Source: Jackrogersella multiformis (taxonomy: Eukaryota > Ascomycota > Sordariomycetes > Xylariales > Hypoxylaceae). Taken from it: a stretch of 64,000 nucleotides of DNA. The translations under genes were made by a program, and so were the position numbers. The stretch is taken from NCBI GenBank assembly GCA_902806575.1, contig CADCXD010000005.1:2108001-2172000 (forward strand), read 5' to 3'. The notes beneath the pieces are model-generated. The model saw only the letters and a list, made by a program, of their open reading frames with translations, ran no database searches and was not told the origin of the DNA. Positions 11,200 through 23,068 of this stretch are shown in pieces (the first letter of the stretch is position 1; each line of letters begins with the position of its first letter).

Positions 11200-11638
11200 G
11201 TCGGTTGGGTTTAGTCATTTTAGTCGTTTCGTTTGCATTGCACGGTGTTTCGGAAGGCGGAACGGATCAAGGGGTTAGGGATTGAACTTCGCTATACCCG
11301 AATCGTCTATTTTCCCCCTACAAAGGGCACGGCATAACACGGAAAAGGAAGTTTGATAAAGAAAAGGCACCATGGATGATGCATACAGGTTTGCGGGCCC
11401 GTAAGGTCCGACTTGGCTTAGAGTACCTAGGTATTCATAATGGAACTGCATTAATTTCCTATTCTTCACTTATCCAGAAAATCCTCCTTCTCCCGTATTA
11501 CCCAGGTTTTGTCCTATGCTAACTGACTAACTAACCAAAATACCCAGGGTTACTCGTAACTCGTACCTTGGAATTTGTTGCCTCTGTTCCAGATTCCTAC
11601 CCAGGTTGGTAATATAAGGTAAGGTAAGGCAAGACACT
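11200..11638. other. Convergent intergenic region
   Basis: The 3' flanks of SPT4 and of the large minus-strand gene. No gene is seen; GTAAGG-type short repeats occur near 11610-11630. Confidence 0.5.
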
Positions 11639-13660
11639 CTAGATAAAGCCCTGATTCCTCATCTCCACGGCCTCGGGCTCCCGCGCGAAGAACGAGGCGA
11701 TGGTGCTCGCCTTCCTGTGCTCGCGGTCCGCCGCCGTGCCCTGCTCCCCGCCCCCGCCCCCCGCCATCGTGTAGCAGTCGATGATGTCCTCGATCTCCCG
11801 GTACAGCACCGTGTCCCGCGAGGGCTGGGGCTGGTAGTCCTGCTCCTGGCGCCGGCGGCCGAGGAGCGCGCTGAGGGCGAGGGGCCGCAGGTTGGGGCCC
11901 GGTTGGTGGTTGGGGTGGGGACTGGGCGCACGCGAGTGCCGTCGGCTTTGTCGCGCGAGGGGCGCTACGAGCGAGTCTTTGTGCGCTGGCTCGTAGTGCT
12001 TGGGGGACCTCTCGTCGTCCTCCTCGTCGTCCTCGTCCTCGTTGTCGTTGTCGTCATCGGAGCGGCCGGAGCTGGACCACGAGTCCGTCGTCCAGCAGCC
12101 ACTATCAGTGCTTGGGCTGGGGGTACCTGTGTGTGGTGAATCGTCCCCGCGCTGTTCTCCGCGGCCGAGGATCTCTCTTTCGTCCCATTGGATGTTGGGG
12201 CGGGGCGAAGGCGAGGGCTTGGGTTTGGCCTTGGTCTCCGGCGACGAGGCCTTCCACCGCACGTCCTGGAAGCAGATGTGTCGGCTGCGATCCGATGATA
12301 AAGAGCCCGAGAGCGATGGCGAAGGGGATGGCGGTCTTGTGGTTTTGGCCATGCCCTCGGTGTTGGCGTTGGCGACGGCGTTAGCGATGGCGTTGTTGCG
12401 CCGCACGAGGGATGGCCGAGGTTGCAGCTGTTGTGGTGGTGGTGGTTGTTGTTGTTGTTGTTGCCGCTTCCCCGGCGGCGGCGGCTGCAGCTTGAAGCCT
12501 CCCATGCTGGGCTTGCTGATGACGAGCTTGGCCGACCCCCTGGGGTGCCCGCTGATCCGCATGTTCTCCGCGACGCTGACCCGGGTCCCGACCAAGGCCC
12601 GGAGGGTCTCCAAGTCGGCGTCCTTGACGGCGGGCGGCTTGGCTCTCCGCGGGCCGAAGAAGGCGCTCTCGCGGGGGTACAGGGCCTCGTGGCAGGTCGT
12701 ACACAGGTTGTCGTCCTTCTCCCGCTGCGTATCCAGGACCGCGTTGCAGCCCGGCCACGGGCACAGCCTCAGCGGCTCGGGGAAGAACACGCTTTTCTTG
12801 CTGTTCCTCTTCACGGCCAGCGGCGTGGCCGGGGCCGTCTTGGGTGACGCCGGCGGCGAGTTCGGGATCGGCCCGAGGTCCGTCGTCGTCGCGTTGGGGT
12901 TCTCGTAGATCGTCGTCCTCGAGTGTCGACGCGAATGCGGATGCGTCGCCGCCCCTGCTAGTTTGAACTCCGACGAGAGCCTCTTCCTCTTGTATAGCGA
13001 CTCCCGCGGGCTGCTCATCGCGGACGACTCCGTCGGGTCGTACGCCTTCCGCGGAAGCAGCAGCGTCGGGTCGGTCTGCGCGATGTGCCGCACGATACGG
13101 CCGCGGTCTAGGACCGCGGCGTTGTACACTTGAATCGTCCTCGCCCCCGGCGACACGGGCGACTTTAGGACTCGGCCGGTGCTGTTGTGCCCTTTCGACG
13201 GCTGCCGTTCTCGGTGGGCGAATGCAGGCGCCGCCGAGCTTGTCCTGTGGCCCTTGGGGCTCTTGGACGAGTAGCTGAAGTTCGGCGGGCTGTCCTCCGA
13301 GGGCGGCGGCGTCGTGCTCCTGCCGACGCTGCTCGGTATGTAGTGTCTCTGGCTCCGCTCCTGCATCCGCTCGATCTCGGCCGCGTACTCGTCGTCGGAG
13401 AGTATCGTCCGGATCCGTTTATCGACCCGCGGACGGTCCGGGTGGTGCGTGGGCTTGTAGTTCGCAGCCCAGTCATCCTGGTGGCCATGAGATTCCGCAG
13501 ACGACTTCCGCTTCTCCTCTCGACGCTTCTGCCGGAAGCTTCCTAGGACCCGCGAGATGACGCTTCCGCTGCTGCTGCTGCTGCTGTGCTTCCGGCCTCC
13601 TCTCGACCCGACCCGACGGGGTGCGCCGGTGTCCTGATGGTGGTGGTGTTCATATACCAT
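11639..13660 (-). CDS. Large disordered protein with a central Cys cluster, function unknown
   Basis: Unbroken 673-codon ORF, strongly GC-rich, not recognised by name. Most of the chain is predicted disorder: a His run and a basic/Ser-rich N-terminus (residues 1-60), Arg/Ser/Pro-rich middle, poly-Gln and poly-Pro around residues 395-415, and an Asp/Glu run (about 530-550). The only compact-looking element is near residues 300-325, where CPWPGCNAVLDT and CTTCHEALYPRESAFFGPRR give a C-x4-C and C-x2-C pair that could bind zinc. The C-terminal 60 residues (VLYREIEDIIDCYTMA, STIASFFAREPEAVEM) are also more ordered. Reading frames as long as 302 codons on the other strand are composition shadows. 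It may have an additional unrecognised intron. Confidence 0.72.
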   Translation of the reverse strand: MVYEHHHHQDTGAPRRVGSRGGRKHSSSSSSGSVISRVLGSFRQKRREEKRKSSAESHGHQDDWAANYKPTHHPDRPRVDKRIRTILSDDEYAAEIERMQERSQRHYIPSSVGRSTTPPPSEDSPPNFSYSSKSPKGHRTSSAAPAFAHRERQPSKGHNSTGRVLKSPVSPGARTIQVYNAAVLDRGRIVRHIAQTDPTLLLPRKAYDPTESSAMSSPRESLYKRKRLSSEFKLAGAATHPHSRRHSRTTIYENPNATTTDLGPIPNSPPASPKTAPATPLAVKRNSKKSVFFPEPLRLCPWPGCNAVLDTQREKDDNLCTTCHEALYPRESAFFGPRRAKPPAVKDADLETLRALVGTRVSVAENMRISGHPRGSAKLVISKPSMGGFKLQPPPPGKRQQQQQQPPPPQQLQPRPSLVRRNNAIANAVANANTEGMAKTTRPPSPSPSLSGSLSSDRSRHICFQDVRWKASSPETKAKPKPSPSPRPNIQWDEREILGRGEQRGDDSPHTGTPSPSTDSGCWTTDSWSSSGRSDDDNDNEDEDDEEDDERSPKHYEPAHKDSLVAPLARQSRRHSRAPSPHPNHQPGPNLRPLALSALLGRRRQEQDYQPQPSRDTVLYREIEDIIDCYTMAGGGGGEQGTAADREHRKASTIASFFAREPEAVEMRNQGFI

Positions 13661-14419
13661 CTGTTGTCTATTGTAGTGTCTATATTCCCCGTATAGTACT
13701 CCTCTTCTTGTTTCTGCAATGTTGAACTCGGAAAATCGAAAACAAATACAAAATACGCTATGCTATGCTGTTAAAAAATGGAAAAATCGAAATCTATGCG
13801 ATCATGAGTATCTAATCATTTCGTCAGTGATGAGTGATATTAACCGTAGTGAAAAGTCAAATATGATTCTAAAACCATGCGGCCCTGCACCATGGGCATA
13901 AGCCTCAAGTCATTAATGACGGAATGCTTTTGTTAGCCAAGCAATCTCAGGTGAATGGATGTTCCTTTGATCGCGTCGGGCGTATGACGAAGGGTAGAGT
14001 CATAACCCAGGCGTTCGTGCTGGCATGATTGTTATTGTGTCATTGTGAGCCCGAAGGGAGTCACAAAAAGGGCTTTGTCCTTTGTTTATCGGGCCCCTTA
14101 ACCAACGCATTGTGATTCCGTTCAAAGATATGTCGATCTATTGTTTTAATGGTGAATAGTTACTACTCATTGTGTTGATGTCGTTAGAAGGACGAGGGAC
14201 TCCTGTACTAAATCACATATCTAGCGTGTTGCTGTCCTTAATCTCAAACCATGTGAACCCTATTCAGCAATCACATACTAAGGTATAATAGGATGAATCG
14301 CTCTATTATTTATCATTCATGCTATGTATATGGCATTTTGGAAAATCTAAAAACGCTATTGGCTATATAGTTCTTGTTAATATCATTCTCTAAATAACTG
14401 TATTTCATAAACCCGTGTA
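13661..14419. other. Intergenic, AT-richer, no gene seen
   Basis: A 5' flank of the disordered-protein gene and a 3' flank of the cotransporter gene. The abrupt drop in GC relative to 11.6-13.6 kb is visible. No supportable gene. Confidence 0.55.
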
Positions 14420-17400
14420 TCATAAATTAACCGTCACAGTCATGTTGTTGCTCAGGACTAGCAGTACTGGTGGGAGCTCATGGCAGAGGACCTCAATATC
14501 AGAAAGATACCTGATACTAGCCTCCTCACTTTGGCAAGTCCCCTCCTCGGGAATCGGGAGAGTCGTGAGCAGCACCGCCGTGTCACTGCTGTATTGACGC
14601 ATAAGCTCGTTCAGGATCAGGTGTTGAGCCCGACTTGGCAAATCATTAAATGAAAGGGGAAGGCTTTGTGTTGAGTACGTCGAGTGAGACTCCTCGTCTG
14701 GTTGACGTCCGGGATCATAGGATGCTAACAGCTCTGGTATATTGAACTGCGCTTCTGCAGATCCTCCGTTCCTAGATGTAGAATTCCTCCTAGATTTGAG
14801 CAGCGGTTCTGCCACGCTGGATTCCGGCTCGGCAAATGTGAGGCGAGGCCCAACGCTGTCCTCATCCTCAACTTTCATCTCGGGAACGGGGCGGCTGGAA
14901 TACGGACCGGCAGAGGCGTTTCGTGACAATGGTGGACGTCTAGCCCGGGGCGGATCTTCTTTAGAGAACATAATCCTTGGACCTGTGTTCTCCTCGACTA
15001 GGACTGTAGTTTCAGGTGTTGGTCTGCTAGTAAATCGGCTCGCTGACGAATGAAGCGAAAGTGTTGGCCTAGATGGTGTTTTCGGTATAATAGGGGGTAT
15101 CTCACTCGGCTCCGATGCAATACTAAGGATACCGGTAGAGCTCTGCGTCCTCTTTATTGCAGATATTGGCATCATATTTTGCCCCGTCGTTGATGCTATC
15201 GTTCCATATCCGGATGAGCTAGTTGCGGTCGAATGTGCCACTCGTTGCGTTTTGGGCTTTTCTAACTTTAATGGCTCTACCATTTGTAAGATATCGCCAT
15301 GGCTTTTCCTCCGAGCTACAATGGCCAGTAAGTTGGACTTTCGTGATGAATTTAAGCCTTCAACATTGCCATCACTCGCCGTACTAGCAATATCGTTGAA
15401 ATCAACATCCTGGGATGCTATTGATTCATCATCATCGCTAAAATCGGGTGAATTGTTCTCCGTTTGGCCACCCAAAGCAGAAGAGCTCAGTTGATGAGTG
15501 TGGATACCGAAGTTGATACCCAGTTTCGCAAATGTAGAAACAGTTGGTTTCCTAGATTTATCAAGTAATTCATTGACATCTAGTCCCCGGGGAAAACTGC
15601 CATGGGCGTCAGACTTGGATACCGAACTGCCTCTGCGTCTTGTAGCATTGAGCACCTCCTCGAGGGAGGCAAGCTCTTGCGACCGAGACATATCATGTGC
15701 TTCGGTTCTGAGCTTCTGGAGCTCCTGCCACCATTCATCATCCTTTAGCAATTCGTTTACGACATGACCAAATTCGGAGCCAATTCCGCGGCCGTTAACA
15801 ATAGTCTCGTAGCTTTGCAGTTGCCCCGAAGCAAGCCAAAACACTCGGATCGTAGCGTCAATTCGCAATTTCTCCAACAACCCCTGTAGCCTTGTTTCTT
15901 CATGTTTAACTTCGTTCTCATATTCAACAAATACCAGGACACGTAGTTGAAACGCCCTCTTCCAGGCTGGGACACTTTGAAGAATATAACCGAGCTGTAA
16001 AATTAACGTATCTCCATAACCGTATTAGCCCCTTTTTATCTTTATGCCGTATTATACAGTAACTCACAGGTATCAAAGTTGGTTGTCCACACACTCTGGT
16101 CACCATTGGTAATTTCAGCTGACATCTGAATTGGCCAAAGATCGATATACTTCTTTGCATTGCCCCCATCACGGCGCGGGGTTTCTAGTGCTTGAAATCC
16201 CTTGCCAACTGCGACATTGAGACGATGGCGAAGTGCGAGATCTTCAAGTATTGTTAGATAACTCGTAACAGACATCATCTCTTCCGTGCGGATGGAATCA
16301 GTTGGGAGAAATCCATCCAGAAGACGAGCGGATGTGTCTCCACGCCGACGCTTTGGAATTTTCCCTTCGGTTTTCGTTTCAGCTCTCGCTTTGGTAGGCG
16401 TACTAGGGACTTCAAGTATTTGGGCGTACGGTCGAGACTTCCGTAAATCATCCATATTATAAAATCCCAAGACGGCTATATTAGGGCGCATACCGCCTAT
16501 ACCAGCCGAAAGAATTAAATTTCGTGCTCCCCATTCAATCGTCGGTGACATCGTTAGCTGGACAAAGGCCTTTATTCTTGAATATTCCGAGATGTATCGG
16601 GTCCAAGCTGACTGTTGTAATTTCGCTTCGTGCACTCCTGAATTAAAATCATCTGTCACAATGACATGCCCTAGGATATATAGAGATCCTTTCTTCAAAG
16701 AATTGCAGAATTGGATGAGTCGTGTATGATGTCGAGGATCGTTGATTAGGAGTATGATCTGAGGTCTCCAGAACTTGATATGCTCCGGTTTTAGCCTTAA
16801 TAGGTACTTTCGTACCTGATGATAGATTAAATTTTGAGAAACATCACCCCAATGCTTTGGGGGACTTGTATAATGAATAATGAGGAAGAGAAAGATGAGC
16901 ACACAGATAGCTGAGGCAGCGTAGGTCTCATCTATGAAGAACATAGCGGCGGCGGAAAGAACACTTCCCGCAAAGGCGGTTTGCCAGCCAAAGAACTTGA
17001 ATGCAGGACGAAAATTAGGAGCCGATCCTATCTTTAGCAAAAAGCAGGCTAGGTTCATGACGAAGAATGTCATCTAAGTTGGATATTAGCTGTAGGAGCT
17101 CAGTATATGGTAGAGGTCCTCACCTGATAACCCATGGATATAAAGGTTGCAATCTGATTCAAGTCTGCAAACAGAGCAACTTGGGCAATAATGAAGGTGA
17201 CAAGAACTGCAAGTATAGGGTCGTCATGCTTGTTGCCCTTCCCAAATACGGATAGCCCAGGGAGAAGCTTATCCCGTCCAAGAGCCTGAAGAAGTTTGGC
17301 GCCACCTACAATTCCCATCAGAGCTGAGAAGAATGTCGTGGCACACTCTCCGGCAAGTATCAACGGCGGCCATATACTTGTTGTGGAGATGATGTTGGTA

Positions 17401-18370
17401 TCTCGGAGAAAAGAAGGGTGCGTTATGCTTGATGCTATCGACAAGATCACGACCAAGTAGAGAACAAAAGTCCCTGCCATGGCCCACAAAGTTCCTTTCG
17501 GAATTGCCTTACTAGGGTTCCGCAGGTCCCCCGACATCGAAGCTCCAGCAAATATACCCGATGTAGCACTGAAGAGGATGCCAAACAATTCTCTAAATGT
17601 CTCGATTCCCCGGTATTTAGGTCCGGCGGCATGCGGGTATAGGTTAGAACGCATTGTATCCAGGCTCAATCCAGTAAATTCAACACCGGCTATATCGTCT
17701 TTAAACGGGCTTCTCGTGATAGTCGAAACCGGAATGCTTATAATGGCTATAATGAGTATAGCAAGAAGGCCGCCACTTGCCTTGACAAAGAGGGCACGTC
17801 CAGCGAGGCTGAGACCCGTACAGACAATAAGAGCTGCGGTCTGCATAGCATAGCTCTCCCAATAGCCATGCGGTACGAGAGGTCCTAAGTTTAGTTTTAG
17901 GCAGTCTATGAGACCAACGATGTTAAGTGATGTGTTCACGGCTTGGGCAAGATAGAATAGAGCGCCAATAGAGCCTCCAAACTCGGGACCAAGAGACCTT
18001 GAAATTAGATAGTAAGCACCACCCCCCTTAACCTCTCCATTGGACGCTATTGCAGAGAGGGACAAAGTAGTGATGAAGTCAACAGTGTAGGCTACAATAA
18101 GTAAACCTATATGTAGATATTCACATGTAAGATACCGAAATTTTGCACAGTGAGTGAGTGAGTGAGTGCAAGTATGAGTATGCAGAACCTACCAATCATT
18201 CCGAGTAAACCAATCCGACCTAATATCGAACCGAAACGAAGGAACATAAGAATACTGATAATATTTAAGACGACGGGGACAAAAACGCCAGCAATCAGAC
18301 CCAGCTTAGTCTTTTTGCTCGGCGGTACTGGACCGCCATCCGCCCTCTCCCCCCTCGATTCCGGAGGCAT
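14420..18370 (-). CDS. VHC1: Cation-chloride cotransporter, vacuolar VHC1-like
   Basis: SLC12-type cotransporter of 1252 residues in four exons (18193-18370, 17124-18106, 16068-17073, 14420-16011). The fungal orthologue Vhc1 moves K+ and Cl- across the vacuole membrane. The N-terminus carries the SLC12 core: GLIAGVFVPVVLNIISILMF, GEVKGGGAYYLISRSLGPE, FGILFSATSGIFAGASMSGD and SALMGIVGGAKLLQALGRD, with about 12 hydrophobic segments through residue 440. The C-terminal cytosolic half has WRPQIILLI, GLGxx-like and NFDTYTLILQLGY segments, then a long Ser-rich disordered region (residues about 880-1140) and a conserved end (RYLSDIEVLCHELPPVLLVL). The last intron uses a GGAG acceptor; joining there restores NFDTYTLIL. 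It is divergent from the AVT3-like gene. Confidence 0.9.
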
Positions 18371-19591
18371 TTTGATTTATGAATCTTATAATCCTCGCTA
18401 CCTAGGCAGGTGGGCAGGTGGGCAAGTTGGTTATAGAATCTCGAGACAGGACGGTGGTTTACAACGTTGTTGTACCTGTATTTATATAGAAAGGTGGAAT
18501 ATCATGGACAATGCTAGCACAATTAAGTGCTTTGTCCTTCCTCGTAAGATAATATACTAGCACTGGCTACATAACCCCGCTTGAGGTTGACGGTTGAGAA
18601 TGAGATAGGATCGTCAATTGATAGGGTCTTCCAACAGGAAACCAGGCAGCCAGGGATGGTAGAGGAGAAGCATTCAAGGGACTAACTGGACTCGTCCTAG
18701 CTTGGTATTATTCTCCACAGACCGTTCGAATCTTGATTCGAGGTTTATCCAATGACGTCGGGCAGATGATCCCAAACGAGGTATGCGTTTGTCTGGTGGA
18801 GAGTACCTAGCAGGTAGGTACACTCGTACACCTAGCATATCTTATATACCGGAAGTAAAGAGAATAAACTTCAATTACAATCCTATCGTGTGGAAATAAG
18901 TTGTTGATAAAGTTAATATTCTCCGATCACCAACTTAATATCGTTATAAGTTAATATGATTAGGACACTGTTTAGGACACTCCAGGGCTGTTTGACTTAA
19001 TCAATTAGGAGCCGGTCGTAGCTGGTAGTAGCTATCTTATTTATGGACCGTGTAAATATGCACTATCACACCGTATATTGTTACTGTATAGCGGCCCGAG
19101 ATATTTCCAGTATTTTAAGTCCCATCGATAATTAAAGGATTTCCAATTGGCTGAAGACCCAAAATGCTGCAGCTGACCCAAACCCAAACCCAAACTTGGA
19201 TCAATTCTTCGGGTCAATTCTTCAGGGTCCGATTGATAAGAGTATCACGAGGTTTGGTTGGTACCAGTCATAAGAGCTCTACTGTCAATTCTCGCCATTT
19301 ACTTCTTCGCATCTCTTGGGACGGCTCAAGACAAACTTCATCTTTAATTTTTAGGGGAGGCTCTTGTTGATTTTTGTGTGTGTATCTTTGGACCCCTTCA
19401 GTTGACTTTTCCTTTGTAACTTGCAACTTGCAACTTGCAACTAAGCAGTGCCTAGGTGCTAGGTAACTTCGATTGTGTCCGAACTTGCTCATGTGCTTAC
19501 TTATATCCCTTCTAGAGCCGAATCCCGACGCGTCAGATACCTCAATGATCACTTTTTGTCCAGCATAAGCATACCTAATTTGAACGACACA
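18371..19591. promoter_or_regulatory. Shared upstream region of VHC1-like and AVT3-like genes
   Basis: A 1.2-kb divergent region between two vacuolar transporter genes. It contains a GGGCAGGT repeat near 18410-18425, an ACCCAA tandem repeat near 19176-19195 and an AACTTGC repeat at 19418-19441. No gene is seen. Confidence 0.5.
19418..19441 (+). repeat. AACTTGC heptamer tandem repeat
   Basis: More than three perfect copies of AACTTGC lie about 150-175 bp before the AVT3-like start codon, probably within the promoter or 5' leader. Confidence 0.8.
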
Positions 19592-21957
19592 ATGTCGAAT
19601 TCCGATCAGGAAAGAAGCACAACACCGCAACCCGGAGGGCCTTTGGCTGTACCCCTATCATCCTCCCCAGGCGGCTCTTTGCGGAGCCGAATGTATGGAG
19701 CTTCGGTCCCTCGCGCTGATGTTACTGCTCGCCTCGCTTCCCCCGTTCCCTCTCAAGCTTTTGGAACTCCCCCAACGCAAAGAGCCCAGCCGACCAATCG
19801 GGATAGCGAGGACGACGCAGAGAGCTTGGGACCTCTTGCCGGTGCTGGTCAAAGCTTTGCCGGTCCCGGAGTGTCTGCTCTTGCTGCAGCTCTTTCAAAC
19901 TCCGTTGGAACCTCGCCTCCAAGATTTGGCACTCCACCAATACGCTCTTCGTCACCGGTAGGAACAACTTCGGGGCTACAACCATCTATAACACCAACGA
20001 ACTACGGCTCCTTCGAAGCGAGATCAAGACATTTACAAAGTGGCGGCACGGGTGCCTACGAAGATCCTGAAATTATAAAGAGGCATTTGGTCCAACCTAC
20101 AGATTCTGGGGATTCAGGGTCTAATAATGGTGACATTTCAAAAGGCAAGCAGGTCGGCGAACCTGTAGAATCAGCACGTGACGATGATGAATTTTCAAGT
20201 CTTAGGTTGCAGGGAGGGGACATAACGCGCCAAATTTATAGGTGGACCGAAGATGCTGATGACCGTAACCGTCATCAGCGTAGCAAGAGTTTCAGTCATG
20301 CCAAGGATGACCCGGAGAGCGACGTCCTCGACATCAACTCTATCAAGATTCCAGGCGGATTTAGACGAAACTACCTTCGAAGAGCCGTGCAAAGCCCGTC
20401 CTTGAACCCACAGGGGCTGGAGGCTGGGGGAGGTCCTTCAAGGGGCAGACAAGATCCTCAGTTGTTTACCAACAGCTTCTTAGAGTTCTTGTCTATTTAT
20501 GGCCACTTTGCAGGTGAAGAGCTTGAAGAAGATGACGAAGTCCTACGACCCGGCGAGTATTTCTCTTCCGGGGAGAGTGATGATTACTATGATAGTGAAG
20601 AGGAACGAGAACCTATGGAGGATAGTGCTCTACTAACACCGTCTAAACGCAAGAGGAGGAGAAAGACTAGAGGTGGCAGTGGCAATAATACCCCTTTCAA
20701 CGCAGCCCTGCTTCTCCTGAAGTCATTCGTCGGCACAGGCGTCTTGTTCTTACCTCGAGCCTACTTTAATGGTGGCATGATTTTCAGCAACCTGGTTCTT
20801 CTTTTTGTTGCGGCACTAAGCTACTACTGCTTCGTTCTGCTCGTCACCACACGATTGAAGGTCGAAGGGTCATTTGGTGATATTGGCGGAATCTTATACG
20901 GCGATTGGATGAGAAGACTAATCCTATTTTCAATCGTTATGAGCCAAATCGGATTTGTCGCAGCGTACATCGTATTTACATCGGAAAACCTACAGGCCTT
21001 CATTCTGGCCGTCACCAATTGCAACACAAACATTAAAATCTCTTGGTTGATCCTGATGCAGATGATCATCTTCCTGCCGTTCTCCCTTATCCGGGATATT
21101 GGGAAGCTTGGCTTCACGGCTTTGATAGCGGATGCTTTTATTGTCATCGGCCTTGCGTACCTTTTCTACTACGACGTTCTCACCCTGAGCACCAACGGCC
21201 TCGCGGATATCATCCAGTTCAACGATAAAGATTGGACTCTCTTCATCGGCACGGCGATCTTCACCTTCGAAGGTATTGGGCTTATCATCCCCATCCAGGA
21301 GTCCATGAAGTCGCCCTCTAAGTTTCCCAAGGTCATGTTCTACGTCATGATCATCATCTCGGTTCTCTTCATCACCATGGGTGCAGTGTCCTATGCCGCA
21401 TATGGATCGAAGACGGAGACTGTCGTTCTTCTCAATCTACCCCAAGATAACAAGCTTGTCAACGGTGTCCAGTTTCTATATTCTCTCGCTATCCTCCTTT
21501 CGACACCCTTGCAGATTTTCCCTGCTATCCGCATTACGGAGAACGCTATGTTCACGAGAAGCGGCAAGTATAATCCCTACATCAAGTGGCAGAAGAACAT
21601 GTTCCGTTTCTTCGTTGTCTTCCTCTGTGCTCTCATTGCCTGGGGAGGTGCAGACGATTTGGACAAGTTCGTTGCTCTCGTCGGGAACTTCGCCTGCATT
21701 CCTCTCGTGTACATCTATCCGGTGAGTCTTTTTCCTCAATTGACGAAACTTAGTTATAGGCCATACTAACCCCTTCATAGCCATTACTCCATTACAAAGG
21801 CGTAGCCAGGAGTCGAACCCGAAAAATATCCGATATTGCTCTTTGCATTTTTGGATTTATTGCCATGGCATACACCACCAGTTTGACGGTGATCAGTTGG
21901 GCCAGCAGCCCGTCCGGACCAAGCCTACCGAAATACTGCGACACCAACAGACTCTAG
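19592..21957 (+). CDS. AVT3: Vacuolar amino-acid transporter, AVT3/AVT4 type
   Basis: AAAP-family transporter of 768 residues that exports neutral amino acids from the vacuole. Exons are 19592-21721 and 21781-21957. I chose the ATG at 19592 (MSNSDQERSTTPQPGG, context CACAATG) over an upstream in-frame ATG at 19475 because the extra 39 residues look like leader. Residues 1-360 are a long Ser/Pro/acidic cytosolic tail ending in the basic KRKRRRKTRGG. The transport core starts AALLLLKSFVGTGVLFLPRA, the family signature, followed by about 10 further membrane segments (IVMSQIGFVAAYIVF, FEGIGLIIPIQESM, LIAWGGADDLDKFVALVGNF, ending with TSLTVISWASS). The split between Avt3 and Avt4 cannot be resolved here. 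Confidence 0.9.
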
Positions 21958-22305
21958 AGATACAAGACAGCAGCGAAGTTGCCGCTTTTAAAATGTACAG
22001 TACTTGCATCAGCAACGACAGAAGATGCTACAGAATTAGAAAAATCCTTACCCACATAGGAAACGGATCTTGTCCACGCGGAGGTAGAGTTTGCATAGCT
22101 TTTCGGCATTGGGATGGGCTATTTTCATATCACCTTAATTATGGGTACCTCTAGACTGTTGAACTCCCATGTATGTAAGGGATTTGGCACTAGGTATATA
22201 ATAATAATACCCAGTGATCCTAAGACTTACAATATCCAGATTTCAACACCAATTTGTGTGTAATTATAAGTCTACCGCAAATATCATCCTTGATATCAAC
22301 TTTCC
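21958..22305. other. Convergent intergenic region
   Basis: The 3' flanks of the AVT3-like gene and the Cys-rich gene; AT-rich around 22190-22210. Nothing else is seen. Confidence 0.5.
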
Positions 22306-23068
22306 TCAACCCCCTCGAATCTTACCCCTAGCACCCTCAGCACTTCCAACCCTAGCAAGGGCTACACTCTCAATAAAGACGGTGGCGATACGTTCCTATA
22401 TGGCAAAAGTAAGCTACGCCGATGCTGATTCACATATAAACTTACCATCGCGGTAGCGTTACGTTCCTATAAAGCAAAGATTAGTCACGCCAGCGCCGAC
22501 TCACACATAGACTTACCGACGCAGCAACCAGCCTCTCGAGGCGATCGAGCATAGAGGCGTAAAATGCACGATTCTCTGTAGTAACGACTGAGTCGGTACT
22601 GGCACCCACAGCAGCGACACTGTCTTTCCGAGCGGGTGCTGGAGTCGCGTTCTCACGCGCAGTCATATCGGCGATAGCCTGGCTCATCTTACGGGCTGCC
22701 TTCTCCCACTCTCTTTTAAAAGCATCGCCACCAAAAGACGCAAATGACTCTATAGCTTTACGCAGATGAGTCACAGCTGATATGGTGGCTATATGTGCAT
22801 CTAGCGGCTCGCAGCGCTGGGCCTTACAGGCACAGTGGGCGCAGCGGGGCGAATTCACTATTACTACCTGTTAGAGAGGATGTTCGCTGGGTATCCCGGA
22901 AGACTTACCGTCAGCGTCACGACGGCAACGCGCATTACTCTCGGTGCACATGCGGAGGGCACAGCTGCGGCACGGGGGCCACTGGGTCGTGCCATGGGCT
23001 CTCGACTGTGGCTTCGACATGGCTGTCTGGGTCGTTGACTTCTGACATTTCGGAGATGGTATAGGCAT
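22306..23068 (-). CDS. Small Cys-rich fungal protein, unknown function, with duplicated intron/micro-exon
   Basis: Predicted 205-residue protein in five parts: exons 22909-23068, 22517-22863, 22446-22466 and 22306-22395, with introns of 45, 50 and 50 bp. Exon 1 has CRSCALRMC then CRRDAD; exon 2 has CAHCACKAQRC. These CxxC-type clusters resemble a common family of uncharacterised fungal proteins that often lie in variable regions; a DNA- or metal-binding role would be speculation. The C-terminal part repeats an Arg/Ala heptad (ERLVAAS, ERNATAM, ERIATVF), one per exon boundary. The exon sum is divisible by three and all joints are in phase, but the model is inferred from splice signals only. 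The ORF in exon 2 would otherwise stop within the first 50-bp intron. Confidence 0.6.
22396..22537 (-). repeat. Tandem duplication of a 71-bp intron plus 21-nt exon unit
   Basis: Two consecutive 71-bp units (22396-22466 and 22467-22537), each a 50-bp GTAAGT...ATAG sequence plus a 21-nt coding block. The two 50-bp introns are about 70% identical with equal length, and most differences are transitions. See the Cys-rich gene. Confidence 0.75.

Noticed and set aside
12000..12908. Long plus-strand reading frames opposite the disordered-protein gene (up to 302 codons)
   Set aside because: They follow the GC-rich composition of the minus-strand gene, are low-complexity (poly-Ser, poly-Cys) and lack start context or motifs.
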